Assembly (NCBI GenBank): GCA_017619755.1
Contig: JAFZRU010000027.1
Coordinates: 62,001 to 126,000, forward strand
DNA: 64,000 nt
Source of the DNA: Prevotella sp.
GTDB taxonomy: Bacteria > Bacteroidota > Bacteroidia > Bacteroidales > Bacteroidaceae
Direction of reading: 5' to 3'
Part shown: positions 36,243 to 43,930 of the stretch, one piece after another
How the letters are laid out: each line of letters begins with the position of its first letter
Numbering within the stretch: position 1 is the stretch's first letter
Position numbers and translations under genes: made by a program
The notes under the pieces: generated by a model
The model's database searches: none
What the model was told of the DNA's origin: nothing
The model's input: the letters and a program-made list of their open reading frames with translations, nothing else

Positions 36243-38075
36243 ATGAAAAAACTCATCATATTCATCAGCTCCGTCTGCCTGCTCTCCTCCCTGAGCAGTT
36301 GCTCCGATTTCTTCGACCAGGAGTCCGACCACGTGATTTATACGGAGAACCGGAAGTTGACCAACTCCACCGACTCGTTGTACAGTTTGACGGGCATCTG
36401 GAACAAGCTTCAGGCCCTTGCCGACCGCACCATCCTCTTAGGCGAGGTGCGCGGCGACCTTTGCACGCTGACGAGCGTTGCGAGCAGCGACTTGCGTGAC
36501 GTGTCGGAGTTCAACATCGGCCCCGACAACATGTACAACCGCCCTCGCGACTACTACGCGGTCATCAACAATTGCAACTATTTCATCGCCCATGCGGACA
36601 CAGCGTTGAAAGACAACCGTAACGAGTACATCTTCATGCGCGAATATGCGGCCGTGAAAGCCATCCGCGCCTGGACCTACCTCCAATTGGTGATGAACTA
36701 CGGTTCCGTTCCCTTTGTCACGGATCCCATCCTGACAAAGGAAGAAGCAGAGAAGACCTATCCGCGCTATGACATCACGCAGGTGGCAGAGTATTTCATC
36801 AACGACCTCCTTCCCCTTGCCGAGCGGTACGGGCGCGACTATCCGAAATACGGCACCATCCGCTTCACCGACAGCCGGTTCTTCTACTTCCCCATCAACA
36901 TCGTGCTTGGCGACCTGTACCTATGGCACGGCAGTGCTTCGGGCAACAAGGAGAGTTTCAAGCAAGCGGCCCTGCGCTACTACAAGTACATCTCGGAGCG
37001 TAACGGCGACAACGAATCATATCCCACCAGCACGGATCGCAACGAATGGATGACGGGCAGCAGTTCATGGGACTATGTGAAGTCTTCATGGAGTAATTTC
37101 TTCTATAACGAGACCTATTATTCTGATTGCGAGCTTATCACGATGATTCCCTGCGACTCCATCCCTGCTGAGGGCAACTACAGCCAGTTGCGCAACCTCT
37201 TCACCATCACTGACTACAACGACAACAAGCCGAGCATCACCCAATCCCCCCGCATGGAGGAGATATCAGAAGCCCAGGAATATTGCCTTGTAGCCGAGAA
37301 CGGAACGACGGTGAGTTATTCTCCCAAAGGCATGTCCAATCATCGCAGCGGCGACCTTCGACTATTGTCGTATTGCAACGAGCGTCACCTCACCGACAAA
37401 ATGACTGGCGACATGACGGAAGTGACGACCATCGACAAGTACTATACCCGCAACGTGCACATCTATCGCCGTCAAATGATTTACCTCCGCATGGCCGAGG
37501 CCCTCAACCAGGCAGGCTATCCCCGCATGGCCTTCCTCGTGCTTTCCCGCGGCCTGACCAACTCCGCCATCGTGGAGGATGTGTATAGCTATATGTTGTA
37601 TGATTGGGAAGGCTACGCGAGCGACATCGATTTCTTAGACCAATTCTCTTTCCCCGACTCGCGCTACATTGAATTCACGGTTGATGACCTGAACAGCACC
37701 GGTGGCTCCTTCGGTCGCACACCCAACACGATGGGCATACACAGTCGTGGCTGCGGCTTCACCTCGATGAACGAGTACTACCAGCTTCCCGTTGACACGC
37801 TTCGAAGCGAGCGCGAACAGACAGCCGACCTACAGGCGTACGTCGATGACCTCATCCTCACAGAGGGCGCCTTGGAGTTTTCCTACGAGGGCACCCGTTA
37901 CTACGACATCCTTCGCTTTGCCATGCGCTCCGCCAATCCGGGGCAGTTCTTGGCCGAGAAGGTGTATGCCCGCCGAGGCGAGGCCAACTCCGACATCGTG
38001 CGCGGCGAAATCAAATCCGACCTCACCCAGAAAGAAAACTGGTATCTGAAATGGAACGGAGCCATCGGCTTCTGA
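36243..38075 (+). CDS. SusD/RagB-type surface lipoprotein, second of two
   Basis: A 610-residue lipoprotein. Lipobox LSSC, Cys20, followed by SDFFDQESD. SusD features include YYAVINNCNYFIAHAD, AIRAWTYLQLVMNYGSVPF and, at the end, ALEFSYEGTRYYDILRFAMR. It is the lid partner of the preceding SusC. It is the last gene of the locus and is followed by a strong terminator at 38083-38123. Confidence 0.92.
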   Translation: MKKLIIFISSVCLLSSLSSCSDFFDQESDHVIYTENRKLTNSTDSLYSLTGIWNKLQALADRTILLGEVRGDLCTLTSVASSDLRDVSEFNIGPDNMYNRPRDYYAVINNCNYFIAHADTALKDNRNEYIFMREYAAVKAIRAWTYLQLVMNYGSVPFVTDPILTKEEAEKTYPRYDITQVAEYFINDLLPLAERYGRDYPKYGTIRFTDSRFFYFPINIVLGDLYLWHGSASGNKESFKQAALRYYKYISERNGDNESYPTSTDRNEWMTGSSSWDYVKSSWSNFFYNETYYSDCELITMIPCDSIPAEGNYSQLRNLFTITDYNDNKPSITQSPRMEEISEAQEYCLVAENGTTVSYSPKGMSNHRSGDLRLLSYCNERHLTDKMTGDMTEVTTIDKYYTRNVHIYRRQMIYLRMAEALNQAGYPRMAFLVLSRGLTNSAIVEDVYSYMLYDWEGYASDIDFLDQFSFPDSRYIEFTVDDLNSTGGSFGRTPNTMGIHSRGCGFTSMNEYYQLPVDTLRSEREQTADLQAYVDDLILTEGALEFSYEGTRYYDILRFAMRSANPGQFLAEKVYARRGEANSDIVRGEIKSDLTQKENWYLKWNGAIGF

Positions 38076-38082
38076 GTTCTCC

Positions 38083-38123
38083 AAAAGTTCTCCCCCGCCT
38101 GACGGCGGGGGAGAACTTTTTTT
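38083..38123 (+). terminator. Strong factor-independent terminator closing the SusCD locus
   Basis: Perfect 17-bp stem (AAAAGTTCTCCCCCGCC with its complement), loop TGAC, then a T-run to 38123. It starts eight bases after the SusD stop codon. Confidence 0.92.
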
Positions 38124-38160
38124 GATTTGTGCGGTTGGATTTCGTACAAAAACGATATGA

Positions 38161-38364
38161 AAAGACGGCCTGAAAGGCCTAAAGCAATCAGCCCAGGGCA
38201 ACGCCCTGGGGAAGAGGATAAGCCAATTATCGCCCTGCAGGGGCAAAAGACTTATAGATGCCATAATGCTTTTGCCCCTTCAGGGCGCAATCTACTCCGT
38301 TATGTACCATTTACCCAGGGCGTTGCCCTGGGCTGGTATCTCCTTGGCCTTTCAGGCCGTCTTT
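38161..38364. repeat. Nested triple inverted-repeat element (204 bp)
   Basis: Three concentric inverted repeats. Outer: 38161-38179 with 38346-38364, 19/19 bp. Middle: 38189-38210 with 38314-38335, 22/22 bp. Inner: 38231-38249 with 38269-38287, 18/19 bp. Each arm is also locally self-complementary (for example CCCAGGGC-AAC-GCCCTGGG), so the element can fold either as one long hairpin or as a row of small ones. ORFs that cross it on both strands look spurious. The structure resembles REP/BIME-type elements; that relation is inference. Confidence 0.85.
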
Positions 38365-38410
38365 GCACAAAAACCATCCGCACAGGTTTGTTTTTTTAGA
38401 TTAGCGTCAT

Positions 38411-38486
38411 CAAACATTCGCCCTGACGGGCGAGCGGATGGACATAAAGTCCACCCCTACAGATGCACAGCCCTCTTGGCGTTTTG
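38411..38486. repeat. Interspersed three-hairpin repeat, copy 3
   Basis: Third copy of the repeat at 13812-13887 and 13890-13965, about 24.5 kb away. The first 50 bases are identical to copy 2. The variable segment reads ATGCACAG before CCCTCTTGGCGTTTTG. It lies 46 bases right of the nested inverted-repeat element. Confidence 0.85.
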
Positions 38487-38539
38487 AATCACTTGTGGAC
38501 AGGTTCGTGTGCTCTCGCTCAATCGCTACTTCTCATTTT

Positions 38540-40042
38540 TCAAGGTCTTTGGAGGGGTTTGTATTTCACAGGCTCTGCCTCGGTCTTGAGGATGTCTGCG
38601 AAGTCCTGGGGCTTGAAGGTGACTGGGCCTTTCATGAACTCCGGGATGTTGTAGCTTTTGAGGAACTGCCGGTGATAATCGGGATTTTCCTGTGGTAGTT
38701 CAAAGGGCTTGGCGCCTTTTCCGTCCTTGTCGATGTGTGCGATGAACGGGCGTGTATATCCGCCATCGTCGCGCCTGGAGCTGAAGACGACCCATCGTCC
38801 GTTGCTCGACCAAGTGTGATAACTCTCCGTGTTGTCGGAATTGATTTCCTCCATGGCCCTTTTCTGCCCGGTGAGCAAGTCGATGAGCCATAGGTCTGCG
38901 TCGCGGTGCCAGATGTGGAAGCACCCGTATGCTCCAAGCGTGAACATGAGGAAGCGTCCATCGGGAGAGATTCTTGGGAGCGTCGCGCTCATGTCCAACG
39001 AGTCAGCGTTGAAAACAAGTTGCCTTGGTCCGAAGCGCATGGTATTGGAGTCGAAATCCTTTTTGTAGATGTTGTATTTCACCTCCTTGGCCCGATGTAT
39101 GACCTGCAGGGAGTGGTCGATGGTGTCGGGGAACTCGAAATGCGCGCTACAATAATAGAGCGTCTTTCCATCAGGTGCCCAGAAAGGAAAGACCTCGAAC
39201 TCCTCCGGGTCGTTCTCCAAGTTGGTCACCTCGTTGGTTTCAAGGTTGTATGCGATGAGGTCGCTGGCCTCGTCGAAGACCTCGATTTTGTTGAGGTCGC
39301 GTGTGTGGAACACCTGTTCGGTCTTGTTGGTGGAATAGACGATGTATGGCAGCCAGGGATGCCATGTGGGATAAACGCCGGCAGAGAGAATGGAGTCGTT
39401 TCTCATATTGATTTTACGGAGTTTCCCATCGTATGCGATGACCGTCCCCCCCATGTATTGCCTTGCGTGAAACTGCATGCGCTGCGGGTTGTACATCTGG
39501 TAGTTGTGGCAGTTGATGCACTGCCCGTCATCCTCCGTTCCGCAGAGCATGTTGTCATAGATGACACTCTCGTCGTAGTTCTCCAAGCATCGCTGGTTGA
39601 TGGTGAGTTCCTCGTAGGCCACGTATGAGGGTGAGATGAGGCGGTAGCTGATATATGGGTCGATGCTGTCGGGCGAGACATGGATGCTGAAAGGCTTGTA
39701 AGCTGTCCATTCACCATTGTTTCTTGCGAAGACCTCCACTTGGATGGCCTTCCCCTTGGCCTTCTCGGTCATTTCGCGCCACTCGTCCATGTCGGGCCGT
39801 GCGGCGTCGCCACCGCAGAGCATCTCCATCCCATCGTATGAGAAGCGAGCCACCATCTCCTCGGCAGGAGCGTCCATCTCGAAGGCGAGCGGCGCGATGT
39901 TGACGGGGATGGTGACTTCCCGGTAGTCCGGGTAGATGGGCGGGAGTTTTTCCGACTTTGTGTATTGTTCTGGGACCTTGACGCCGGTGCAAGCGGTGAG
40001 CGCGAGGGCGGCGAAGAGGAGGGGGATGAGGGTTGTTTTCAT
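38540..40042 (-). CDS. Beta-propeller (PD40/TolB-like) lipoprotein with CxxCH motif
   Basis: A 500-residue lipoprotein with lipobox LTAC (Cys18). The N-terminal domain (about 25-165) is not recognised. Residues 175-179 are CINCH, a c-type haem attachment pattern (CxxCH). After it comes a TolB/PD40-type propeller with repeats such as FPFWAPDGKTLYYCS, LPRISPDGRFLMFT and WSSNGRWVVFSSRR. Single CxxCH motifs in an exported lipoprotein suggest haem or metal binding, but no other haem ligand is obvious. It follows the multi-spanning membrane gene after about 150 bases and is last in the eight-gene run. Its function is unknown. Confidence 0.75.
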   Translation of the reverse strand: MKTTLIPLLFAALALTACTGVKVPEQYTKSEKLPPIYPDYREVTIPVNIAPLAFEMDAPAEEMVARFSYDGMEMLCGGDAARPDMDEWREMTEKAKGKAIQVEVFARNNGEWTAYKPFSIHVSPDSIDPYISYRLISPSYVAYEELTINQRCLENYDESVIYDNMLCGTEDDGQCINCHNYQMYNPQRMQFHARQYMGGTVIAYDGKLRKINMRNDSILSAGVYPTWHPWLPYIVYSTNKTEQVFHTRDLNKIEVFDEASDLIAYNLETNEVTNLENDPEEFEVFPFWAPDGKTLYYCSAHFEFPDTIDHSLQVIHRAKEVKYNIYKKDFDSNTMRFGPRQLVFNADSLDMSATLPRISPDGRFLMFTLGAYGCFHIWHRDADLWLIDLLTGQKRAMEEINSDNTESYHTWSSNGRWVVFSSRRDDGGYTRPFIAHIDKDGKGAKPFELPQENPDYHRQFLKSYNIPEFMKGPVTFKPQDFADILKTEAEPVKYKPLQRP

Positions 40043-40058
40043 ATTTTTTTATGTTTTT

Positions 40059-40182
40059 GCATCGGCGGAGCCGATGCCTGCGGAGAAACTTTTTACGAAG
40101 AGCCGAGGCTTGGGGAGATGCTTTTTCGAAGAGCTGGGGCTTGGGGAGATGCTTTTTCGAAGAGCTGGGGCCTACGGAGAAC
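40059..40182. repeat. Hairpin plus 31-bp tandem repeat between two minus-strand genes
   Basis: A perfect hairpin, GCATCGGC-GGA-GCCGATGC (40059-40077), lies 17 bases before the start of the propeller lipoprotein. Next to it are two full 31-base units starting GAAGAGC at 40097 and 40128 and a partial unit at 40159-40182. The units differ at a few positions. There is no ORF of interest in this 154-base gap. Confidence 0.75.
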
Positions 40183-40196
40183 AGGTGGGAAGGGGC

Positions 40197-42029
40197 TTAG
40201 TATAGCTGCTGGTTTCTGTTGAGGAAATAGTCGAAATAGAATGTGTGCCCGAATTCTGAGAGGAAGAGGTCGTGCATGGTTTCCTCCGACATTCCGGCAT
40301 ATTGCTGCGCCTTTTGCATGAAATTGTCGTATGTGGTCCTTACGACGGGGTCGAAAGGCATTCTGCTGATATCCACCTGGTTTTCGAGGTGCCCATAGAG
40401 GTATGCAGCCTCCTGGTAGTGAATGGGAATGTGCTGCCCTTTGTGCAGTTCTGCATAGTGGAAGAAGCATGGCCAGAAATTCTGTATGTCCTTCGTCCAC
40501 AAAGCCCCGACGAGGGATAGTTCCTGCATGAGCGGGTCGTTGGAGTCGTGGGATGCGAAATGGTTCATGACAAACTGTTCCACGATGGTGTTGTCGCTGT
40601 TGAGCGTGCTCTCATATCCCAAGAGGTGTGAGACGGTCTCATACTCCTTGTCGGCCATCATCGCCTTCTTGTTTCTCAAGAACTTTTCCTGCTCGACAGC
40701 CCATTTTTTGTAATATTTGGTCTTTTTGAGAATGTTGATGTATTTTTCAGCAAGTTGCCATTCCTCGTTAAGCAAGGAACATTTGGTCATATACTTGAGG
40801 TATTCGATTTTCCATCCATGTTCCACGCCGTCCTCCGTACACCAGCGGTAACAGAAGTTGATCAGACCGTAGTTGAAATAGAGCGGCTTTCCCACCACCT
40901 GCATCATCCTGACGGTGAAGGGCGTGTTGCATTTCTTCGAACCGTTGCAGTAGTAGTACATCTCGTCGCCAATGCGCCCCACCCTGAACAGGGCGAGGTT
41001 TTTCATCATCAGCATGGCGCGTGTAGGCTCCCCCTTCACCTCTTTTGCCACATCGAGCAAGCCCTGCCAGTCGGCGTCTTCTAAACACCGCTCCATGGCA
41101 AGCTCCTTGTGGAAATTGTCGTCCTTGTACCAAGCCGTCCACACGCCATAGACGATGGCAGCGAGGAGACACACTTGCACCACGGCCCATTGCCAGGTCT
41201 TCGCTGGTTTTGCCTTCTTCCTCCCTCCGCTTGCCAAGGCGAGTACGACATAGAATGCCACCAAGAGGTAATAGGGGGTGTAGTATTGCTTAAATTCTCC
41301 TTGCTGCCGGAAGATGGGCAGTGCCGTCCAATAGACATTGATGATGTTGGTCTGGTAATAGACATACCTGTAGAAGAGCAGTGGCACGGCGATGATGACC
41401 ACAGCCGCCACGATGAAGTTGACCACTTTCGCCGTCTTTGACATATCGTCGAGACGGAAGGCGAGGAGTGCCATCAGGGCAATGGCAAATAGTCCGTAGA
41501 AGCCCATCAGCGGGTATGCTGCAAAAGTGACGAGGACGAGGAAAATCGTCCTGATGTAATACTTGGCCGTGATGGTCTTGAAGAGCCATACGAGTGCCAC
41601 TGCCGCTGTCATCCCGATAGTGGGGACAAAGAGGTATCCTCGCAACTTGGTGTAATACATCCAGTAGTCGAGCGAGACGTCGATGACGAGCAGCAGTGCC
41701 ACGGGGATAAGCAGAATGGTCAGCCACTTGGCCTTCACGCGGAAAGCCCTTGCAGAGATGAAAACGAGCAGCGCCCACCATGCAGCGAGCATCATCACAC
41801 CCATCCACGGATGATAGAAATACTGCGTGAAATAGGTGGCGAGCCATGAGAGGAAGCCTCCCGCCACCACCATTTTTTGTTGGAAGAAGAGCGTTGAGTA
41901 TAGGAACAAATCCAATTCCTGCATCTTCCACAGGTAGTCGCTCTCGAAGATGACGAGGCATGCTGCGAAAGCGGCAATACACAGTATCGTCAGTACGAGT
42001 GGCAGGTGTTTTTGTATTCTCATCTTCAT
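40197..42029 (-). CDS. Multi-spanning membrane protein with large C-terminal soluble domain (DUF6057-like)
   Basis: A 610-residue inner-membrane protein. About ten hydrophobic segments fill residues 10-310; the remaining 300 residues are soluble and helical, TPR-like in places (KCSLLNEEWQLAEKYINILK). The arrangement and the opening (FFQQ, GGFLSWLATYFTQYFYHPW) recall the Bacteroidetes family DUF6057, which often neighbours propeller lipoproteins of the type encoded next. No enzymatic motif is visible. It follows the rhodanese-MBL gene by 21 bases. The family call is from memory and only moderately sure. Confidence 0.65.
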   Translation of the reverse strand: MKMRIQKHLPLVLTILCIAAFAACLVIFESDYLWKMQELDLFLYSTLFFQQKMVVAGGFLSWLATYFTQYFYHPWMGVMMLAAWWALLVFISARAFRVKAKWLTILLIPVALLLVIDVSLDYWMYYTKLRGYLFVPTIGMTAAVALVWLFKTITAKYYIRTIFLVLVTFAAYPLMGFYGLFAIALMALLAFRLDDMSKTAKVVNFIVAAVVIIAVPLLFYRYVYYQTNIINVYWTALPIFRQQGEFKQYYTPYYLLVAFYVVLALASGGRKKAKPAKTWQWAVVQVCLLAAIVYGVWTAWYKDDNFHKELAMERCLEDADWQGLLDVAKEVKGEPTRAMLMMKNLALFRVGRIGDEMYYYCNGSKKCNTPFTVRMMQVVGKPLYFNYGLINFCYRWCTEDGVEHGWKIEYLKYMTKCSLLNEEWQLAEKYINILKKTKYYKKWAVEQEKFLRNKKAMMADKEYETVSHLLGYESTLNSDNTIVEQFVMNHFASHDSNDPLMQELSLVGALWTKDIQNFWPCFFHYAELHKGQHIPIHYQEAAYLYGHLENQVDISRMPFDPVVRTTYDNFMQKAQQYAGMSEETMHDLFLSEFGHTFYFDYFLNRNQQLY

Positions 42030-42050
42030 CTTGCAAGAAAGTTTTCCGTT

Positions 42051-43103
42051 CTATTCGTAATGCCTGATTCTCACGTCGATGCCATCATCCTTGAGTTGTG
42101 CCGGCACTCCCGTCACATCCGTCTTGCCGTAATGATAGGGGAACAACACTTTGGGCTTGACGATTTTGGCAGCTTTGACGAGTTGGTCTGTGGTCATGGT
42201 GTATGGCTGGTTGCACGGCAGGAAAGCAACATCTATGTCCTTGATATTAGCCATTTCGGGGATGTCCTCCGTGTCTCCGGCCACATAAATCCTGAAGCCG
42301 TCGATGGTGATGATGAAGCCGTTGTCTCTTCCCTTGGGATGGAACTGCTGCCTTCCCTCGGTGGTGTTGTATGCCGGCACGGCCTCGATGCTGATGTCGT
42401 CGAGGGTGAGTGCATCGCCGTTGGCCATCACCTTCCCATATCCAAGCATTTCGGCGCACCGCTTGTTGGTGACGAGCTGCGTGTTGTCACTTGAAAGCTG
42501 TTTGATGGCCTCCTTGTCGAAATGATCCCCATGTTCATGCGTGACAAAGATGTAGTCGGCCTTGGGCATGGTGGCATAGTCGATGGTCTTGTCGCCGAGT
42601 TTGGTGACGGGGTCGATCATCACCTCCTTCCCATCGTATTGGAGGCGTATGCTGGCATGCACGAGAGCGTGGAACTTGACCGTCTTTCCGCTCTTGGTCT
42701 TGAAGACGTCTGTTTCGTATTTGTCGGCTTCCACCGTCATTCCAGCCTCCTTCCAAGCAAGGATTCCACCCTTCAAGTTGGTCACCTCATATCCCTGTTC
42801 CGCCAGTTTGGCAGCAGCGTTGGCCGAGCGTCTTCCGCTCCTGCAATATACCGCCACTTTCTTTCCGGCAGGAACGGCCGCCTTCACCTTTTGCACAAAG
42901 TCGTCCTGTGCTTGGTCTATGAGCAAAGCACCTTGCAAGTGTCCCTCGTCAAACTCCTTTTGCGTTCTCACATCGAGCAGCACGACATCCGGCTTTTCCA
43001 TCAGTTGCGCGAAGCCGTTCACATCGACATTCTCAAAATTCTGCTGTCCGCAGGCCGAAGACAGTCCCATGGCTGCCAACAGGCACGTTATCAACTTTCT
43101 CAT
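42051..43103 (-). CDS. Rhodanese-metallo-beta-lactamase fusion lipoprotein
   Basis: A 350-residue lipoprotein, lipobox LSSAC with Cys18. Residues about 28-125 form a rhodanese domain with the active-site loop CRSGRRS (Cys87). Residues about 133-350 form an MBL-fold hydrolase of the UlaG/L-ascorbate-6-phosphate lactonase type with THEHGDHFD (His189, His191, Asp193, His194). The order is rhodanese then MBL, opposite to the persulfide dioxygenase-rhodanese fusions. The MBL part is closely similar to the separate gene at 58314-58979 (FKTKSGKT, QFHPKGRDNG, YVAGDTEDI and FLPCNQPYTM shared or nearly so). The substrate is unknown; a sulfur-linked reaction in the periplasm is possible. Confidence 0.85.
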   Translation of the reverse strand: MRKLITCLLAAMGLSSACGQQNFENVDVNGFAQLMEKPDVVLLDVRTQKEFDEGHLQGALLIDQAQDDFVQKVKAAVPAGKKVAVYCRSGRRSANAAAKLAEQGYEVTNLKGGILAWKEAGMTVEADKYETDVFKTKSGKTVKFHALVHASIRLQYDGKEVMIDPVTKLGDKTIDYATMPKADYIFVTHEHGDHFDKEAIKQLSSDNTQLVTNKRCAEMLGYGKVMANGDALTLDDISIEAVPAYNTTEGRQQFHPKGRDNGFIITIDGFRIYVAGDTEDIPEMANIKDIDVAFLPCNQPYTMTTDQLVKAAKIVKPKVLFPYHYGKTDVTGVPAQLKDDGIDVRIRHYE

Positions 43104-43150
43104 GTTCTCATTTTTTAGGTTAGTCCATTATTTTATCAAGTATCAATCAT

Positions 43151-43909
43151 TTACTGGTCAGGATTTTCCACCGTTCCCTGATATTCCGGCACAAGTGCCG
43201 ACATGACGGCGCTGTAGCTGTCGGTCATGGCAGAGTTGACATTCGAAGGCCCCTTGTCAAAGGGGTAAACTGGTTGGTGAATGGTAAGTTTCAGGGGGTG
43301 CCAATCGACGAAATGCCAGTCCCTCATCCTTGGCATGACGTTGAACGAACCGTTGATGGTGATAGGCACGATGGGGAGCTGTAGTTCGTCGGCGAGCATG
43401 AAGGCTCCCCTTTTGAACGGCGCCATGTGTCCGGTAAACGTTCTCGCCCCCTCGGGGAACACCATGAGCGAGGTGCCTCCCGTGAGCATCTCCCGAGCGT
43501 GGTCGTAAGTAGCCTTGATTTTCTTCGGCCCTCTCTTGTCCACGAGAATCTGCTTGGATGCCTTGCATGCCGCTCCAACGAATGGGATTTTGAGAATTTG
43601 GTATTTCATCATCCATCTGATGTTTCTATTAAGGAAGCCATAGACGAGGAAGATGTCGAAAGCCCCCTGGTGGTTGGCCACGAAGACGTAAGACTTGTCT
43701 TTCTCCACGTTTCCCCTTCCCTCGACGGTGACGGGGAGGAGCAGTACCTTGATGATGAGCCACCCCCACCACTTTCCAGGGTAATATCCCCAGAAATGAG
43801 CGTTTCCGATGGCACATCCCACAATGATCATGATGGTGGTGATGATGGTGTAAACCACGATGATGGGCAATGCAATGAACAATTGATAGACCCTGTAAAG
43901 AAATTTCAT
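43151..43909 (-). CDS. plsC: 1-acyl-sn-glycerol-3-phosphate acyltransferase (PlsC family)
   Basis: A 252-residue membrane-associated acyltransferase that makes phosphatidic acid from lysophosphatidic acid. One or two membrane segments lie in the first 60 residues. The catalytic motif is NHQGAFD (His80 and Asp85, HX4D) and the substrate-binding motif is FPEGART (151-157). The gene is in the middle of the eight-gene run, 21 bases after the metallophosphoesterase. The length is normal for the family. Ornithine-lipid acyltransferases share the fold, so specificity is less certain than family. Confidence 0.85.
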   Translation of the reverse strand: MKFLYRVYQLFIALPIIVVYTIITTIMIIVGCAIGNAHFWGYYPGKWWGWLIIKVLLLPVTVEGRGNVEKDKSYVFVANHQGAFDIFLVYGFLNRNIRWMMKYQILKIPFVGAACKASKQILVDKRGPKKIKATYDHAREMLTGGTSLMVFPEGARTFTGHMAPFKRGAFMLADELQLPIVPITINGSFNVMPRMRDWHFVDWHPLKLTIHQPVYPFDKGPSNVNSAMTDSYSAVMSALVPEYQGTVENPDQ

Positions 43910-43930
43910 GGCAGTATGTTTGTGATTCGT

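Noticed and set aside
37830-38487. ORFs of 73-144 codons on both strands after the second SusD gene
   Set aside because: They read through the terminator, the nested inverted repeat and the third interspersed repeat; the sequence is explained as non-coding elements.
40093-40500. 135-codon minus-strand ORF at the end of the membrane protein gene
   Set aside because: It overlaps the DUF6057-like coding sequence out of frame and extends into the 31-bp repeat.
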